Notes: generated from the letters alone by a model not told the origin. Shown: positions 44,701 through 59,400, counted from the stretch's first letter. The stretch is 64,000 nucleotides of DNA from Semisulcospira habei (GCA_036245525.1 BTPG01000004.1:213466751-213530750), one strand, 5' to 3'. A program made the numbers and translations.

Positions 44701-47700
44701 GTGGCTTAAGGTTGTAGACAATACTGGAGTAACAGTTCCAACAATATTTTATTACAGTGATGCGATCTCCACAAAATGCGTTCACAAATGCACCAACAAT
44801 GTCTTCTCTGCAAAATGTCCAATAGATCAGAACTGAATCAGACTTTGGTCTAGATACATAATATTTTAATGTTTGGCGGAAGGCATGATTTGGGTAGCTG
44901 TGGTTAATGCATGGTCTTTTTAAGACAGCCTGTCAATTATGCAACTCATGGAATCTTCTGCTTGTAAGAGGTATCTCCCTTGCTTTCCTTGCCAATAGAC
45001 AATTTCAGGAAATATGATGTACCGTTAGATCAAATTTGCACTTGTTTCGACGAAAAAAAGTGTATTAAAAGCCTGGACAAACACGCGATTGGGTGATCAA
45101 AAACGTGCTATTTTGAATTACTTCTAATCTCCGAATGTCTATTCCAGATCTAACTTCCCCATGGTTACCAGTATCATTACCTGTCAGTAATATCAATGGA
45201 CTCGAAGAAACGAAGCACTTTATTACTATTGAAATAAAGCAAAAAAGCAAAGATATGAGAATGACTAGACCGCAAAACAGAAAAGAAGACACATCCCACC
45301 TGTACTGATGACCTGGTATCTGGCCTTGATGACAGCCTGAGTCATGTTTGTTCCATTCTCACTTGCACTGAACACCAGTCTGTACAACGGAACAAATTAA
45401 TGATGTTTAACGTCATAATTTTATGAAAAGAAACATCTCAATATAAATGTAGCTTACATCAGCTTAGACATGATTAACCCTTATCATTCGGAATACACCA
45501 GCATGTGAAATAAGTTTGACTAAAATAGTTCAAGGGTAGTGCCAGACTAGCTTGCACCTCTAGGCACCAAGCTATTCTGTCACTACCCTTGAACTAAAGC
45601 CATTGGTCTATATATCCTCATCTGTATATAATAATAAAATAATAATGAGTACTTGTATAGCGCCTAACCTCAGATTAGAGCTCTAGGCACTTAACAAAAA
45701 CTAATTGTACAAAAAATGTGGATTCGAGAGAGGCATTCAAGCGAGCCCTAAAGACCCATATTTTTTTCTGTCTGCTACAAATGACTGTCACACACCTGTC
45801 ATGTTAAAGTCATCTCTATGTTAGAAGTAGTGTGTGTGTGTGTGTGCGTGTGTACGTGGATGCGAGTATGAGTCCATAAGCGTAGCACTTTTGAATGGTG
45901 ACTTTGTAGCTTGTTTACAGAGTGCGTTGTATTTTGTTTTTGTACTTTTGTAAATTGGGTTTTTGTAATTAGTTATATCTCAGTTCGCGTGGGAGGCCAT
46001 TCCAAACAAACTGGGCTCTGGTACCTGAATGACCTCTCATGGAACGACTTTGTTTTGACAAGAGGGATAGGTAAAACTGAGTTGGCAGCGGAGTGCAAAT
46101 TCTGTCTTGAGGGCGTATACAGCCGGAGAAGAGAGGCAAGGTAGTGTGGGCAGGAACAGGTAATACAACTGTGAGTCATGCATGAAATTTTGTACTGAAT
46201 CCTAGCTGTTACAGGTAACCAGTGAAGAGAAGACAGATGGGGTGTGATATGATCTGATCTAGGGACTCTAAAAATCAACCTAGCAGCTGAGTTTTGAATT
46301 TTCTGGAGTTTGCCACTCAGACACTGGGAACAGCCAGCCAAAAGAGATATGCAATAGTCTAATTTAGACAAAACAAAAGCGCAGACAAGTACTTTAGTTG
46401 CTTCAGGTGTCAGATAGTGGCGGACTGAAGCAATACGTCGCAGTTCATTTTAGGTGGATCTGCAAATGTTGTTCACATGAAGGCGCATGGACAGGCTACT
46501 ATCAAGTGTGACACCCAGATTTTTTACATGGGGGGAGAAGGGGACAGTGGCACCACAGATTTGTAATGACTGGGGGAGTGTGAATGTCTTCGTCAACCTC
46601 AGAGAAGCAATGATCATAGCCTCAGTTTTTCCGTCATTCAACTGTAATTTGTTTGAAGTCATCCACATCTTAGTCTGCGACTCCGAGACACACTCCTGAA
46701 GGCTCTCTCGATTGTGTCCATAATCTGATGAGGTGAACATGAGTCATGGAATTGAGCATCATCTGCAAATGCATGATGAGATGTAGAGAAACGGTTAAAG
46801 ACACTGGCCAGTGGCTAAACATACAGGGTAAAGAGGACTGGTCCAAGAACTGAACCTTGTGGGACGCCAAATCGTACGGTGGACGGGCTGGATAGCTTAT
46901 CATTAACAACTATGCATTGAAGGTTACAAAGTAAAGTAGGTAAAAGCACTGTCAGGGGAGAGAAGTGTGCATGATCGACCAGTGATCATAGATCTACTGT
47001 GGCCAAAGCACACAAAAAAGAGATAGGAAAGAGGGGGTGCACTAAGAAAGTGACTGGAAGCAATGCATATGGAAGCCCCCCTGAAGGGGGGCGTATCACA
47101 TATCCCACTGTTCCAGCCACTCAGTGCATGGAAATTTAATCTAGGTCCACCAAGGGAGTCCAGATATTTAGCCGGTGTGGACAGCTGTTTCGGTCTTGGT
47201 GACCTCTTCAGCACACCATCGGCAATACTGGAGGAAGGCAGAAATTCTGTAGTAGTACACCTCCCCATGCCCATGCCAAGGCGTGAACTATCGAGGCCCC
47301 TTCCGACAATTTTAGCTAGGCGTACGTATGGCGCCTGAGGCACCGGGAGGGAGTGTTGCGCTGCCAAGATATCCCCCACAAGGACAAGGTTGGTGCGCTG
47401 GCCGGATAGGTCTCGTAGGTAGAAGCGGGCGAAGGTAGACTCGGCCCGCCAACCCACAGCTGCCACAAAATCCCTCACTGCACAGTTTCGGTGAAAGGCG
47501 ATGCTCGCCGGCCCTGCTCGGACTTCATGAGCCCGGATGTGCATCGTTTTAGCTTGCTCTGGGCGAGCTCTTGTATGCTGACCGAATCATCCAGCGTAGC
47601 CAGGAGGAGATTGTTTGCGCCGATATGTCTTGTCTGCCCGGAGCCAAGGGCGGGAAAAGGCGCGAGCGCCCTTGTCTTAGTCGCTTAGTTCTGCACAGGT

Positions 47701-50443
47701 ACACTTTAAGAGCCCTGAACGGGTTCTGTAGGCGGGAGTTCCGTGGCTGATCCGTTGCCCCGAGGGGTCGAACGATCCCGACTTGAGGCACCAATTCCGC
47801 GGTCCCCTGGCACGGGCTGCTTCGGTGTCACAGGGATGCCGCCTCCGTCCATCTCTGCTGTCATCCGAGTGGTCCTGGGCTTTAACGTCGAAACTGCGTC
47901 TCCGCGGAAAAGTGGTCCCTGCCAGTCCGGACCAAAGATCTGCTGCTCCTAGCGGGTGTCTCTGAAGCCCGGCGTCGAGACGAGGTCCATAGCCGCGACA
48001 CGCCTGCACTTGTCCGCCGGTCCGGCGAAGGTAGAGGGAAGATGAGACGTCACCACGAGTACGGTATCTGCAGCGCGCTGTCCCCAAGAGCTGTGAACAC
48101 TCCTTTGATCGCGAAGACCGAAAACGTTGGTAATCCCTCACTGCGTACAAGGCCCCGAAGGGTCGAGACGGGAGGGTTGTGCTTCGGGGGTCTGCCCTCG
48201 ATGCGGAAATACATGCACTGACTATACTTAGAACAATCCCACATGCAGTGGTCAGTGTCGGTGGATCGCCAGTGGCTCCACTCTCTATCTCGGGACCCCG
48301 AAGTCTGACTTCGTGGCTTGTTGTGTTGGCGTCTTGATCTCTGATCCCACTCTGAGAGAGGTCCCACAGATGTGGCCCTGTCCAGGCGCTGGTCCGGCCT
48401 ACGGCAGGAGGACGCTCTCAACTGAGGGGAGTGGTCCCTCGCGTCTGCTGCCTGGGTTCTCTGATTGCCGGGAGGGCGAGTTTGAGACCCAACATACTCC
48501 TTGCGGGGGAACAGAGCTCTCAATGCCTGTATATCATAGGATGGCGAACCACCGACAGGCCTCTTTTATTTTATAACTTGCCCTCAAAAGGCGCAAAAGA
48601 GCTCTCGGTGCTAGAGGGGATGGAAAGTCCCGTCGGCTGCTTGTAAGCTCAATCATCCGCGAAGGACGTGGCAGCTCAAACGTGGCACCGGTGGGGGCAG
48701 CAGGACCCTTTATGTGCCGACAAGCACACGATGTCTGAAATGGCGTTTCTCTGCTTCACTTCCAAGGCTGCGGTCGCTACCAGCTTGCATGCCGGTCTCT
48801 CTCTCCGGTAGAATGCCCACAGCTGCGACCATAGCCTTTCTTCCACGTCGCGTATAGGGTGCAAGGTCGAGTGGAGGAACAGCCTGAGCAGGTTAGGCAG
48901 ACATCGTGCGCCACACTAGACCACTGGAAATCGCCACACTTGGTGCGAGTCCTCCCTTGAGCACTGTAACATAAGACAGACAAAGGCCTTTCTGAGCGTT
49001 CGGAGCCTCCTTGCGAGGGTCCAAGTTCCTGGTCGGTCACGTGCATATTCTATGGTCAATGCCGCCGCCCGGTAAAACGCCAGCTGAGGCAGTAACCGAA
49101 GCTTTACCTTGCCATGACCCAATGCCCGTAATCCACACCACAGCAAGTAATCCTCTGAACAAGGTACCCAACACACCACCACAGAGGAATATCCTTCCTT
49201 TCTTTTTCTTCTTTTTTTCACAAGTCCAATAGAATCTGAAGGTAAATCCACGTGGGAAGAGTTCACACCAAACACAGTCGCAGCACCCGAGATGCACACG
49301 ACCGGTCTAGGTGAGCTAAGCGAAGATACTGGCGGGAAAGGGGTGAGTGTGCCACCGGATAGAGAGGCATGGGAGGCTAATCGGGGTATCCTGGTAACGA
49401 CACCCTTGGGTTGCCTCCCCTGTTGTGAGGGCACAACAAAGTTTAGGGGGCTAAAATTGATATGTTAAGCAAAGCTTCCTAATAGTAATGTCATCGGTAA
49501 TGATTTTGAGAAAATAAATGGACACACTCTGGCTTTTGCCAAATCTGGGGCAGAGCTATAACAAGATGGGATGAACCATAACCCACAAAGTCCTTTCAAT
49601 ATGAAAGCTGTCTAAGCTGTCAATGGTCTCTACCTTTTGTCTTTGACCTGATTCTGATGTTGAATTATCTCCTATTGAAAAAGTCTCGCTGATCTGCCAA
49701 TGCATCAGTGAGTTCAATAAGGGGCGCAGGACATATGCATCATTGATTTGTCAAACGTCATGACGTAAGTTTTAGTTTTTACATAATTTTATATTTTATG
49801 TGATATGAGTTTCACTTTCGCTTCATAGGCTTGAGAAAATGGTGACAAAACTAGAACTTCACGGTACAATTTCAGTCTTGCTATAATTTGTGTGAAAGCA
49901 GGTCGACTTTACCTAGCTACATGATATACTAAGTACACGGGTCACCTGCATGCTCTTCTGAAAGCCCGTCGATGTGTGTGTGTGTGCGTGTTAGTGCGTG
50001 CGTGCGAGTGCGCTCCAAACATCTCCAAGAGGCATGGATCCTCATGCGCCTAGAGGGTGCATGAGGATCTATTCCTCCTGGAGATGCGTGCATGTTTGTG
50101 TATGAGGGAGAGAGATCCGCGCACGCTCGAGAGAATGACGTAATATTTGGAGTATTGTGTCAATGTCTGCGCGGTGACGGAATTGCCTCTTTTATGTCAC
50201 CGCCACTGTCTGACTTTCTCTAAAAGTAAAGGTTTTTTAGTGTTTTAATTCTTTTATGAAAAGAATTAATTTTTACTAAAGAAGTTAAAAGGATACAAAG
50301 CTGGCTAACGAACTCATCCAATGTCTTCTCCAAACTAGCTATATGCAAAAGTTCAAGTAAATATGACAATTATGGACTCTAATCTGGGTCAACCGACTTC
50401 CTATAAATGGTTGTTTATGTCTTCAATGAGACATTCAATTACA

Positions 50444-50483
<40 letters not shown>

Positions 50484-53400
50484 GGTAATTTGTATAGCGC
50501 CTAATCACCAAGGTGCTCTAGGTGCTTTACAATCACAGTAATGAAACACAAAGCAAAATACAAAAACAAGCACATACAACAACAAAAATATATTGATTTA
50601 CAAGGAGCAGAAAACTCACACACACACACACACGATGAGCCGGCAGACAAAATGGTCTTTAAGTATATGCAACAGAGAAAAGGTGTGTTTTAAGCTTGGA
50701 TTTGAAAATGGAGAGAGACGATGAGTGACGCACATCAGCTGGGAGAGCTTTCCATGTAATGGGATCAATATACGAAAATGCACAATATGCTCTGAGACTC
50801 TCTTAGCCACCCACTTAAGAAAGTATTTCGGCAAGTTTCAAGCGTGTGTGTACAGAAATATAGGAGATTCTCTTGTTTACATACATATGTACATACATAC
50901 ATACGCACAATTGGCGCTTCACGCCAAATGTACATTCAGCAGTGAGGTTAGCGTAACTAGACATGACGTATTTTTTTATCTTGTTACTTCAATTGTCAGA
51001 GGTTTAGCCTGCCTGCCTTTGACATCTTAGACATGCTCTTAAATTCGCCCCACCACTACCCGTCCTAAAAAGTCCCTTCTATAAATAGAAGAGACTTAAA
51101 AAACGCTTGATAAAATAACACCGTATATACTATTGCTCTGAAAACGTGCCACTATTCACAGCACTGCTCATGGAGGCTCCACACAGGTCTTGCAACTGAT
51201 TCACACTGAATGATGACATTTCCAACTTCGAGGATGAGGGGCGTCACTACAGGCCATGTACACGCTGTTGGAGATGGATCAGCCAGGACAGTTCAAGGGT
51301 CATGACAGATTAGCTATATGCCTCCTGCACCAAACTAATCTGCCACGACCCTTGAACTATCACGGTTGAACCACCTCCCAGAGCTTGTAATTAGTGTGTT
51401 TAGTGGACTAATAATAATAAGAAGAAAAAATGATTTGGGTTAATTGCATTTCCACTGGAATAAAAACAAAAAAGCAGCTCAACAGTGCTGATAAAACTAC
51501 AAATATGTGTTCCACATACAAAGTTTCAATAAAGAACATACATGAACAAAAAGCTCACTCTCAAACTCACACACACACACACACACACACACAAGTGAAC
51601 ACAACAAAACCAAACTGTGCACGAGTATGTACTCACTGAGCATAAGCAGAGACAGGAATTGCAATTCGTGGCAGCATGACGCCAGGGCCAGTGTTATTGG
51701 TCTGGAATTTAGCTACAGTTATTCCAGCCTTCTGCAGTCCGCTGTAGACGGTCAGTGAAGTGTTAACAGGCAACGTAAGCATCGATATCTCCAGCATAAT
51801 CGTCCCCATGACTGAAATCATTAAAAAAAAAAAAAAAGATTATACGTATTTTGAATACATCACAGCACAGGAGAAGACAACTTACATTTCTATGAGAGAA
51901 AAAATTCAACCAAAACGAATCTTATCCCAAAATATAATAAAAGAACAATACGAACAAAAACAGTTAACCCTTTATCTGTCAGTAGCGGTTTTTGTCTCAA
52001 CGATTCCTGCAGGAATCATCACGACAAAAACGGCTACCAACAGTCAAAGGGTCAGAAGCCAAATAAAAAATCAATTTACCGCCAACGGTTGGAGCGATAG
52101 TCCAGACACATGGTGGGGTCAAAGCGGATGATCCCATGAGAGCAAAGTCTCCCTGGTTCCCCGTTGACAGCTGGTCACAGCCTGCAACAAGGGAAAATAC
52201 GCGTATATTAATGCATGGGTGACAATTGTAAAAAATTGAAATGACTGAAAACTGTCCATTAACTATGTCCCACAATCCATGGCCAGCAAGAGACATAAAT
52301 TCTCATGAGCCCCTGCAGATGCAGGGGCTCATGAGAATTTGTGTCTCTTGTGAGTGGAGCAGGCTGGCTTCAGGGCTGTTCTGTCTGAACCAAAAGCTGA
52401 AATTCAGCCTTTTAGATTTTGAAAAAGCTGAATCAGTCTCCTGGACTGAAGACTATATCACCCATGTTGATGCAATTTTCTGAGTTGAATTTTTCCAGCT
52501 CTTTTCTTCTGCTGCTTGAATTTATACAAAATGATCAATTTAGGCCTACTCAAATTTATTGATGGGGTTCAGATGCAACCACCTAAGTATACAATTCTGT
52601 GTTTTCTGCAGTAAACATCTCGAGAAAAAGCATTACCTATGCCCAAAGGGTATATCCCTTTACTGATACTGATGAAACCATTTGTCAGAAAAGACATAAC
52701 TACATGCATTTTCCATCCAGTGATGTCGTCAGCAGTCAAGGGGTTACAAAACCAATATTGTGCGTCTTGAAACATGACTCTCTCACTCTGCTGACCTGGG
52801 ATGATGAAGCTGACGGTTGCAGTCAGGTTCTGAGCAAAGTTCGTCCGTGTGACTACCACCAGCATAGTGATGCCGCTCGACACCACTGAGAAACGGCGAC
52901 TTGACCTGAAATAAGGAGGGATACATTTATAAGCATATTCCTGGTGAGAAAACGGAATGTTGAGCTGACATTGGCCACAGTTGGCGTCACTCTGAATTCC
53001 AATCTGTTGTTGAAATGTGCCTCAAAGGCAACAAGAAGACTAAAAATATTCTCCAAGCTATTCTGATGTCACCTCAGACCATCATGGTTGATGCACATCC
53101 TGTTGTATCCATCATGGCTTTATGGGTTAATTAATTTCAATGCAATTAAAAAAAAACTTTGTTTATCCCTTAACTCATTTGAGACGTGCTGCCTCCGGAT
53201 ACGCGGCATAAGCCGCGTTTCCGTAGGTGGCATGCCTTGAATGAGTTAAAGGGCAATTACAATTTTTGGGATGGCGGACAGTAGAATTTACTGCAAGAAC
53301 AGTAAGAAGTCAGAAGTTGTACAATAACACGGTGGGTAACTGCGCCCAAACATCTAAATAGGAGGTAAGTTATATTAAGTATAAAACACCATAAATAATG

Positions 53401-56400
53401 CCTACTGGCTGTGGGTAGCTGGAATCATAGCGAGAAAAACTGCTACCAACAGCCAAAGGGTTAATAAGTGTGTTGTGTAAGATTTCTGGTGTTTTTTTGT
53501 TTGTTTTATGTTCCTAAAGAAATTTTAAAATGTGAAAATAACCTACCTGAAGGAAACAATGGGTGTGCCAACAGGTTGATTTCCATCGTAAGCACTGACC
53601 ACATAAGAGTAGGACGTGTTGTCCACCTCTGCTCCAAGGTCAAACTTCACCTGAGACACAGGAAAACAAAATACACACACTAAGTCACATTTCAAATTGC
53701 GCTTCACTTTGCTTATTAACCAATTTAGCCCCAACACCCTGCAGCAGGAGATGGATCGATCATGATAATTCAAGGGTAGTGCCAGGTGAGCTTGGTGCCT
53801 TCAGGCACCAAGCTCACCTGGCACTACCCTTGAATTATTATGATCACTCCATCTCCTGCAACTGGTAAGTAGTCATTAGATAACACCTCCAAAATTTGGG
53901 AAATGTCGCCGTGGGGTTATATGGGTTAACTATACTGGGACAAGAAGTTTTGAGCAACCATCCTTATGGGAGATCACTTGTCACAAACTCTGCAGACATT
54001 GACTTCAGGCATCATGCGATTACTTCCCCTATAATGCTATCAGCAGAGAGATACGCCCAGCCAAGGTTCATTTGCAGCGTGTGTGCTGGACTATTTTTAG
54101 CTCTGCATGTGTCGTTACACGCCGTTATCTGGCACACGCACCGGGTCCAGAAAAAGACTCTTACCAAAATAACTGAGTGACAGATACATACTCAAGAAAA
54201 GTTACTTCAAAGGCAAAGAGTTAAAATGATCTAGATGGCTGTAGCTTTGCAATCCAGACAGTGTGATGTAGTAGAATCTGCCTCTTCAAGCAAGCACCTT
54301 TTTTGTGCAAAGAAAATAACGTGGTCTTAAAAAAAAAAAAAGAAAGGCAAATCCCTTATGACTCAAGCGTATGACCAATCCACACAGGTGACAATAAGTA
54401 AAGGGATGGCTTCTGCACCAAGAAAATCCATGTTTTCTCAAAATTTAATCAGTTTTCACACATGTGTCAAACACCCCCATGACCCTTACCTTTGCGATGA
54501 GTTGACTAAATTAGTATATATAGGAAGGTTTTATCAACAGCTACCTTTGTGCCAAATTTGATTGTAAAGTTTGCAAAAATGTTAATAACAACTACAATTC
54601 TATCAAAAATTGGGATTTTATACACATTTGACAACCTCTTGTGACCCTTGACCTTTTCCAATTGGTCATAGATAGGTCAGGTATCTCTGTACTAAGTTTG
54701 GGTTCGAAGTTGTGAATAGCAATTGTGAAAAAAAAACATTTCTTGTCAAACATGTCTATTTCCTGAGCTCTTGTGACTCTTGACCTTTCTGAGGGGTCAT
54801 CCAAATTAGTATGCATAGATAAGTCTTATCATCAGGTATCTCTGTACCAAGTTTGGGTTTGAAGTTGTGAATAGTATTTGAGAAAAAACATCTTTTGTCA
54901 AAATATAGCTATTTTTTATATATTTGCCTGATCCCCTGTGAACTTGACCTTTGTGAGAGGTCACTGAAATTGGTATGTTTAGAAAGGTCTTGCAGCAAAG
55001 TATCCTTGGGCCAAGTTTGAAGACTGTAGCTTGAATAGTCTCTGAGAAAATGACAACATTAAAGTTCACCACAGACGCCGGACAGACGACCACTGGCCCA
55101 GAGCAAAGACTCAATTTTGCTTCACACATGAACCAGCCAGGTGCTCTCTCAAGATAAGCCTCACAGAGCAAAAGCTGTCAGCTGTCACTAAAGACCATCA
55201 TTTAGGTGGCTAGTCACCAAAATAATGGTCTTTAACCAATTTAGTCCCAACACCCTACATCAGGTGATAGACGGACCATGCTAATTCAAGGGTGGTGCCA
55301 GACGTGGCGCCTGAAGGTGCCAAGCTCATCTGGCACTACCCTTGAATTATCATGGTCGACCCACCCCTTGCAACACCTCCAAAATTTTGGAAATGTGGCC
55401 ATGTGGTTAAATGGGTTAATGAAGGTGATCTCTATTAAGGGAGGTCGCTAAAAACAGGTTCTGATGAACAGTAACCCTTTGGCTGTCAGTAGTGCTTTCT
55501 GTGGTGATGATTCCTGCATCGGTGGTGCTTTCTGTCGTGATGATTCCTGCCAGAATCATCACCACAAAAAACACCACCAACAACCAAAGGGGCAACACTC
55601 TGTGACACGTCTCTCATGCTCATTTGTGGCGATTTGTAAAAAAATACCTGCTTCCCTGGTGGGGCCTCCAGCACATAGTATTCACTGACACTGGTGCCGT
55701 TGGCCACAGGGGGTGATGTCATGACTAGCGGTCCTTCCACAAATATGTGCTGGCCTGCAACTGTACACAGAAATGATCTGTATGCCTTTAAGTGGTTTTG
55801 AGTTTTGTGCATTAGAATGGAGCAAAGTGAAGAGAAGTTACTTGATACTCATGTGAGGCATGCCAGACTGAATTTTCCTGTGTCTAAATGAAAAAAAAAA
55901 GCTCAGAGCCATTTGTTGAAGAAGTTTTTCTCCTTTGAATCAGTTAGAGGCAGTCAGCTTTAAAGTACAATTTCTATTAAACAATGCAACATTCATTTTC
56001 TTTCATTGCAGCACCATTCTGTGACAGAACCCGAAATTCTGAAGGGAAAATCTTTGTACAGCACTGTAACACTAACCTGCAGAAGTTTTGTTTTACTAAC
56101 AGAGTTGCCATTGTTTGGAATGACTTACCAGTTTCATTAAAAAAAAGCACCTAATATAAATCCTTAAAAAACAGCTGGACGAATTTCCAAAATTTAAAGA
56201 GATTTTTTATTCCTATGATGAATGATTTTTTAGGAAAAATGCATTTTTCTTTAAAAGGTATTTTTTCGAAAAATACTTACCGATGACATGACAAATGGGA
56301 GTGTCTACTACGTGCTCAAATTCTAGCCTACGAACCCGTTGTGTGCACACACAACCCGGGAGGCACTCGGGGAACCCTCCAGAGGGGCCAAGAGTTGTCT

Positions 56401-59400
56401 CCCGGACCTGCCTATCCGGTTCCGAGTCACCTGACTCGCCAGTCAGATACTAGGCTCACCAGCGGCAAGCGGGGCAGGTGGGAGGGTCCTCCGTGTCATG
56501 TCATCGGTAAGTATTTTTCGAAAAAATACCTTTTAAAGAAAAATGCATTTATTTCATCAAAAACATTACCGATGACATGACAAATGGGAGAATCACGAAT
56601 AGGAGGAGGGTGCCGCCCCGGTACTACCGGAGACCAAGACCGTCCTCCCATTGCTAATTCCCAGGTAACGAGCTAGGTGCGTACCTACGGCGCCTGCTGC
56701 GCCGGGAGGGAGTGCTGTGCCACCGTGAGGTCCCCCAACAAGGCGAGGTTGTCTCGCTGTCCCGCCAGATCCCGAAGGTAGAAACGAGCGAAGGTAGATT
56801 CTGCTCGCCAGCCCACCGCGGCCACGATGTCCTTGACAGCGCAGTTCCGATCGAATGCGACGCTCGTGGCCATGGCGCGTACTTCGTGTGCGCGGATCTT
56901 CAGTCTCTGCGCTACGCGTGGGGAGAGATCCATGTATGCCGATCGTATTACCCAGCGCAGCCAGGAGGAGATCGTCTGGGCTGTGATATCAGTCTTGCCC
57001 TGGCGTATGGGCAGGAAGAGGCGGGAGCGCCCTCTACGGGTAACTTTGGTACGGCGCAGGTAGATGCGTAGGGCACGCACGGGATCCTGTCGCCGAGTCT
57101 CCGGAGAGCAGGCAGGCCCTCCCAGGGGCCGCAAGGTGATGATCTGTGGAGCAGTTAGGGGCGACCTTGTTTTGGCAATAAGCTGGGGTCCGTTAAGAGC
57201 TGCACGGAGCGATCTGCCCTGAACTGGAGGCAGTCTGGGCGGGTAGAAAGAGCGTGTAGCTCGCTAACTCTGGACGCGGTGGCCAAGGCTAGAAGGAAGC
57301 AGGTCTTGCGTGTCACATTTGCCAGAGGGGCTAGAGCGAGTGGCTCGAACTGGGAAGAATTCAGCCACGTCAGGACCCAAGGTAGGTCCCAGCGAGGAAC
57401 GAGAGAACGCTGAGTCGGACGTTGGAGGCTGAAGCTGGACATGAGGTCGGAGAGGTCCTTACAGGCGCCGGGGTCTGGAAGGCCGAGATGACGGTACGTG
57501 TCGGCGACCATGGATAAGTATCCCCTGATGGTGATGGGCGCCAAACCTTGGACCTCGAAGAGCCATAGGAGAAAGTCCGCTAGCTGTGGGTTAGTCAGTC
57601 CGGTGGGTAGGAGGCGACGGGCGTCGCACCAGGCACACAAGACGCGCCACTTCCCTTCGTAAACACGCCGGGTGGACGGCTTGCGGGCTGCAGCGATTGC
57701 CTCCACTGCTGCACCAGAGAAGCCTCGAGCGGTGAGGGCGCGCTGCACAACCTCAAAGCGTGAAGAGACAGGCGTTCGGGACAAGGGTGGAAGAGAGCCT
57801 GCCTGGGCTGCTTGAGCATGGAACGGGGCGTGGGCAGGCGCAGGGGAGGAGAGGTGGCGAGGTTGAGTAGGTCGGTGGTCCAGGACCGGGCCCAAGCCAG
57901 CGGGGCGACCAGAAGCAGGACTGCGTTGCTCCCTCGAAGTTTGTGGAGGACCTTGGGAATGAGGACTGTCGGGGGGTACGCGTAAGCGATGAGGCCGTCC
58001 CAAGGAATCGAGAGGGCATCGACTGCCCAGGCCAGCGGGTCTGGAATCGGGGAGACGAAGAGGGGAAGCTGGCGGTTCCACCTCGTAGCAAAGAGGTCGA
58101 TTAAGGGAGTCTCCCAACGGGCGCAGATCATCTGGAAGATATCCGGGCGCAACGTCCATTCTGTGTGGAGCAACTGGCCGCGGCGAGAGAGCGAGTCCGC
58201 CAACACATTCAAGTGGCCAGGAATGTGTCGTGCGAGGAGTGTAATGTCGCGTTCCTCGGCCCAGCGCATCAAACGGAAGAGGAGCATACAGAGGTCGGGA
58301 GATCGGGTGCCCCCCTGTCTCTGGATGTAGGCCACCACCGTCGAGTTGTCGGAGAGGACGAGAAGCCGCTGGTTCCTGAGCTGGTTCTCCCAAACGAAGA
58401 GGGCTTGCCAGACTGCCTGCAGCTCTAACCAATTGCTGTGCTTGTCCGCAAACTCCGGGGGCCAGAGGCCGGAAGCCGAGGAGAATTGAGGAAGCAGGTG
58501 GGCTCCCCACCCCGAGAGGCTCGCGTCGACACACAGGGAGAGGTGCGGGGGGGGGGGGAGGACAAAGGGACTCCCGAAGCCAACCAAGCCGTGTCGGTCC
58601 AGCGTAGAAGGTGAGGGCGAACCAGGGGGGAAACCGGGACCAGGTGGGTAAGGTCGCCAGAAGAGGGTCTCCAGAGAAGCAGGAGGTGCAGCTGAAGGGG
58701 GCGGGCGTAGAGGCGACCCAGGGGGAGAAGGTCCGCCGCTGCGTTGATCAGTCCGAGGAGTTGAAGCCAAACTCGGGCGGGAGCTGCTTCCTGCTGAGCT
58801 AGCTGGTTGGCGAAGGTGGCCAACTTCCGAATCCGGGGATCCGGGAGGCGAACAACGTTGAGATCGGTGGCAAAATCCATTCCGAGATGAATGAAGCGGC
58901 GCGAGGGCGTGAGATCTGACTTCCCGACGTTGAGGAGGAACCCCAGTCGCGACAGCAGACGCATCAGAGTATCCCTGTCCTCTTCCAAGACGGACTCGAC
59001 GTGGTTTCTCAGGAAGAGATCGTCGAGGTAGTTGGACATAGGGCTGAGAGACGACTGCCGTGCCTTGGCCATAACTGCATCCATCAAGCGGGTGAAGACC
59101 CAGGGGCTGAGGTTGAGGCCGAAGGGTAGGGCTCGAAACTGGTAAACGGTTCCATCGAACGCGAAGCGCAGATACCTCTGGGCGGCCGGATGTATGGGTA
59201 CGTGTAGGTAAGCGTCGGAGAGATCCAGGCTGACGGCGTAATCCATGGGTCGCACCACGGTACGCAGGGCTCGGGCCGTCTCCATGTGGAAGGAAGGAGC
59301 CACGATGAAGCGATTTAGGGCTGAGAGGTCGATCACTGGGCGCCACTTGCCGCCAGGCTTGGGGACGACGAAAAGTCTGCTGTAAAATCCCAGCGAGTCT

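Larger units (their letters stand above)
47295..49515 (-). mobile_element. DIRS-like element, copy D (internally deleted, truncated)
   Basis: It keeps the recombinase C-terminus, a gag N-terminal piece and the right end (GTAATGTCATCGGTAATGAT...GAGAAAAT). RT-RNase H, most of the recombinase N-terminus, the internal complementary region and the left end are missing. The left border was set where similarity to copies A and B begins (CGACAATTTTAGCT). Confidence 0.82.

Noticed and set aside
46931..47294. Possible left end of DIRS-like copy D
   Set aside because: No terminal or internal complementary sequence of the kind seen in A, B and C is present here, so the left end is treated as missing.
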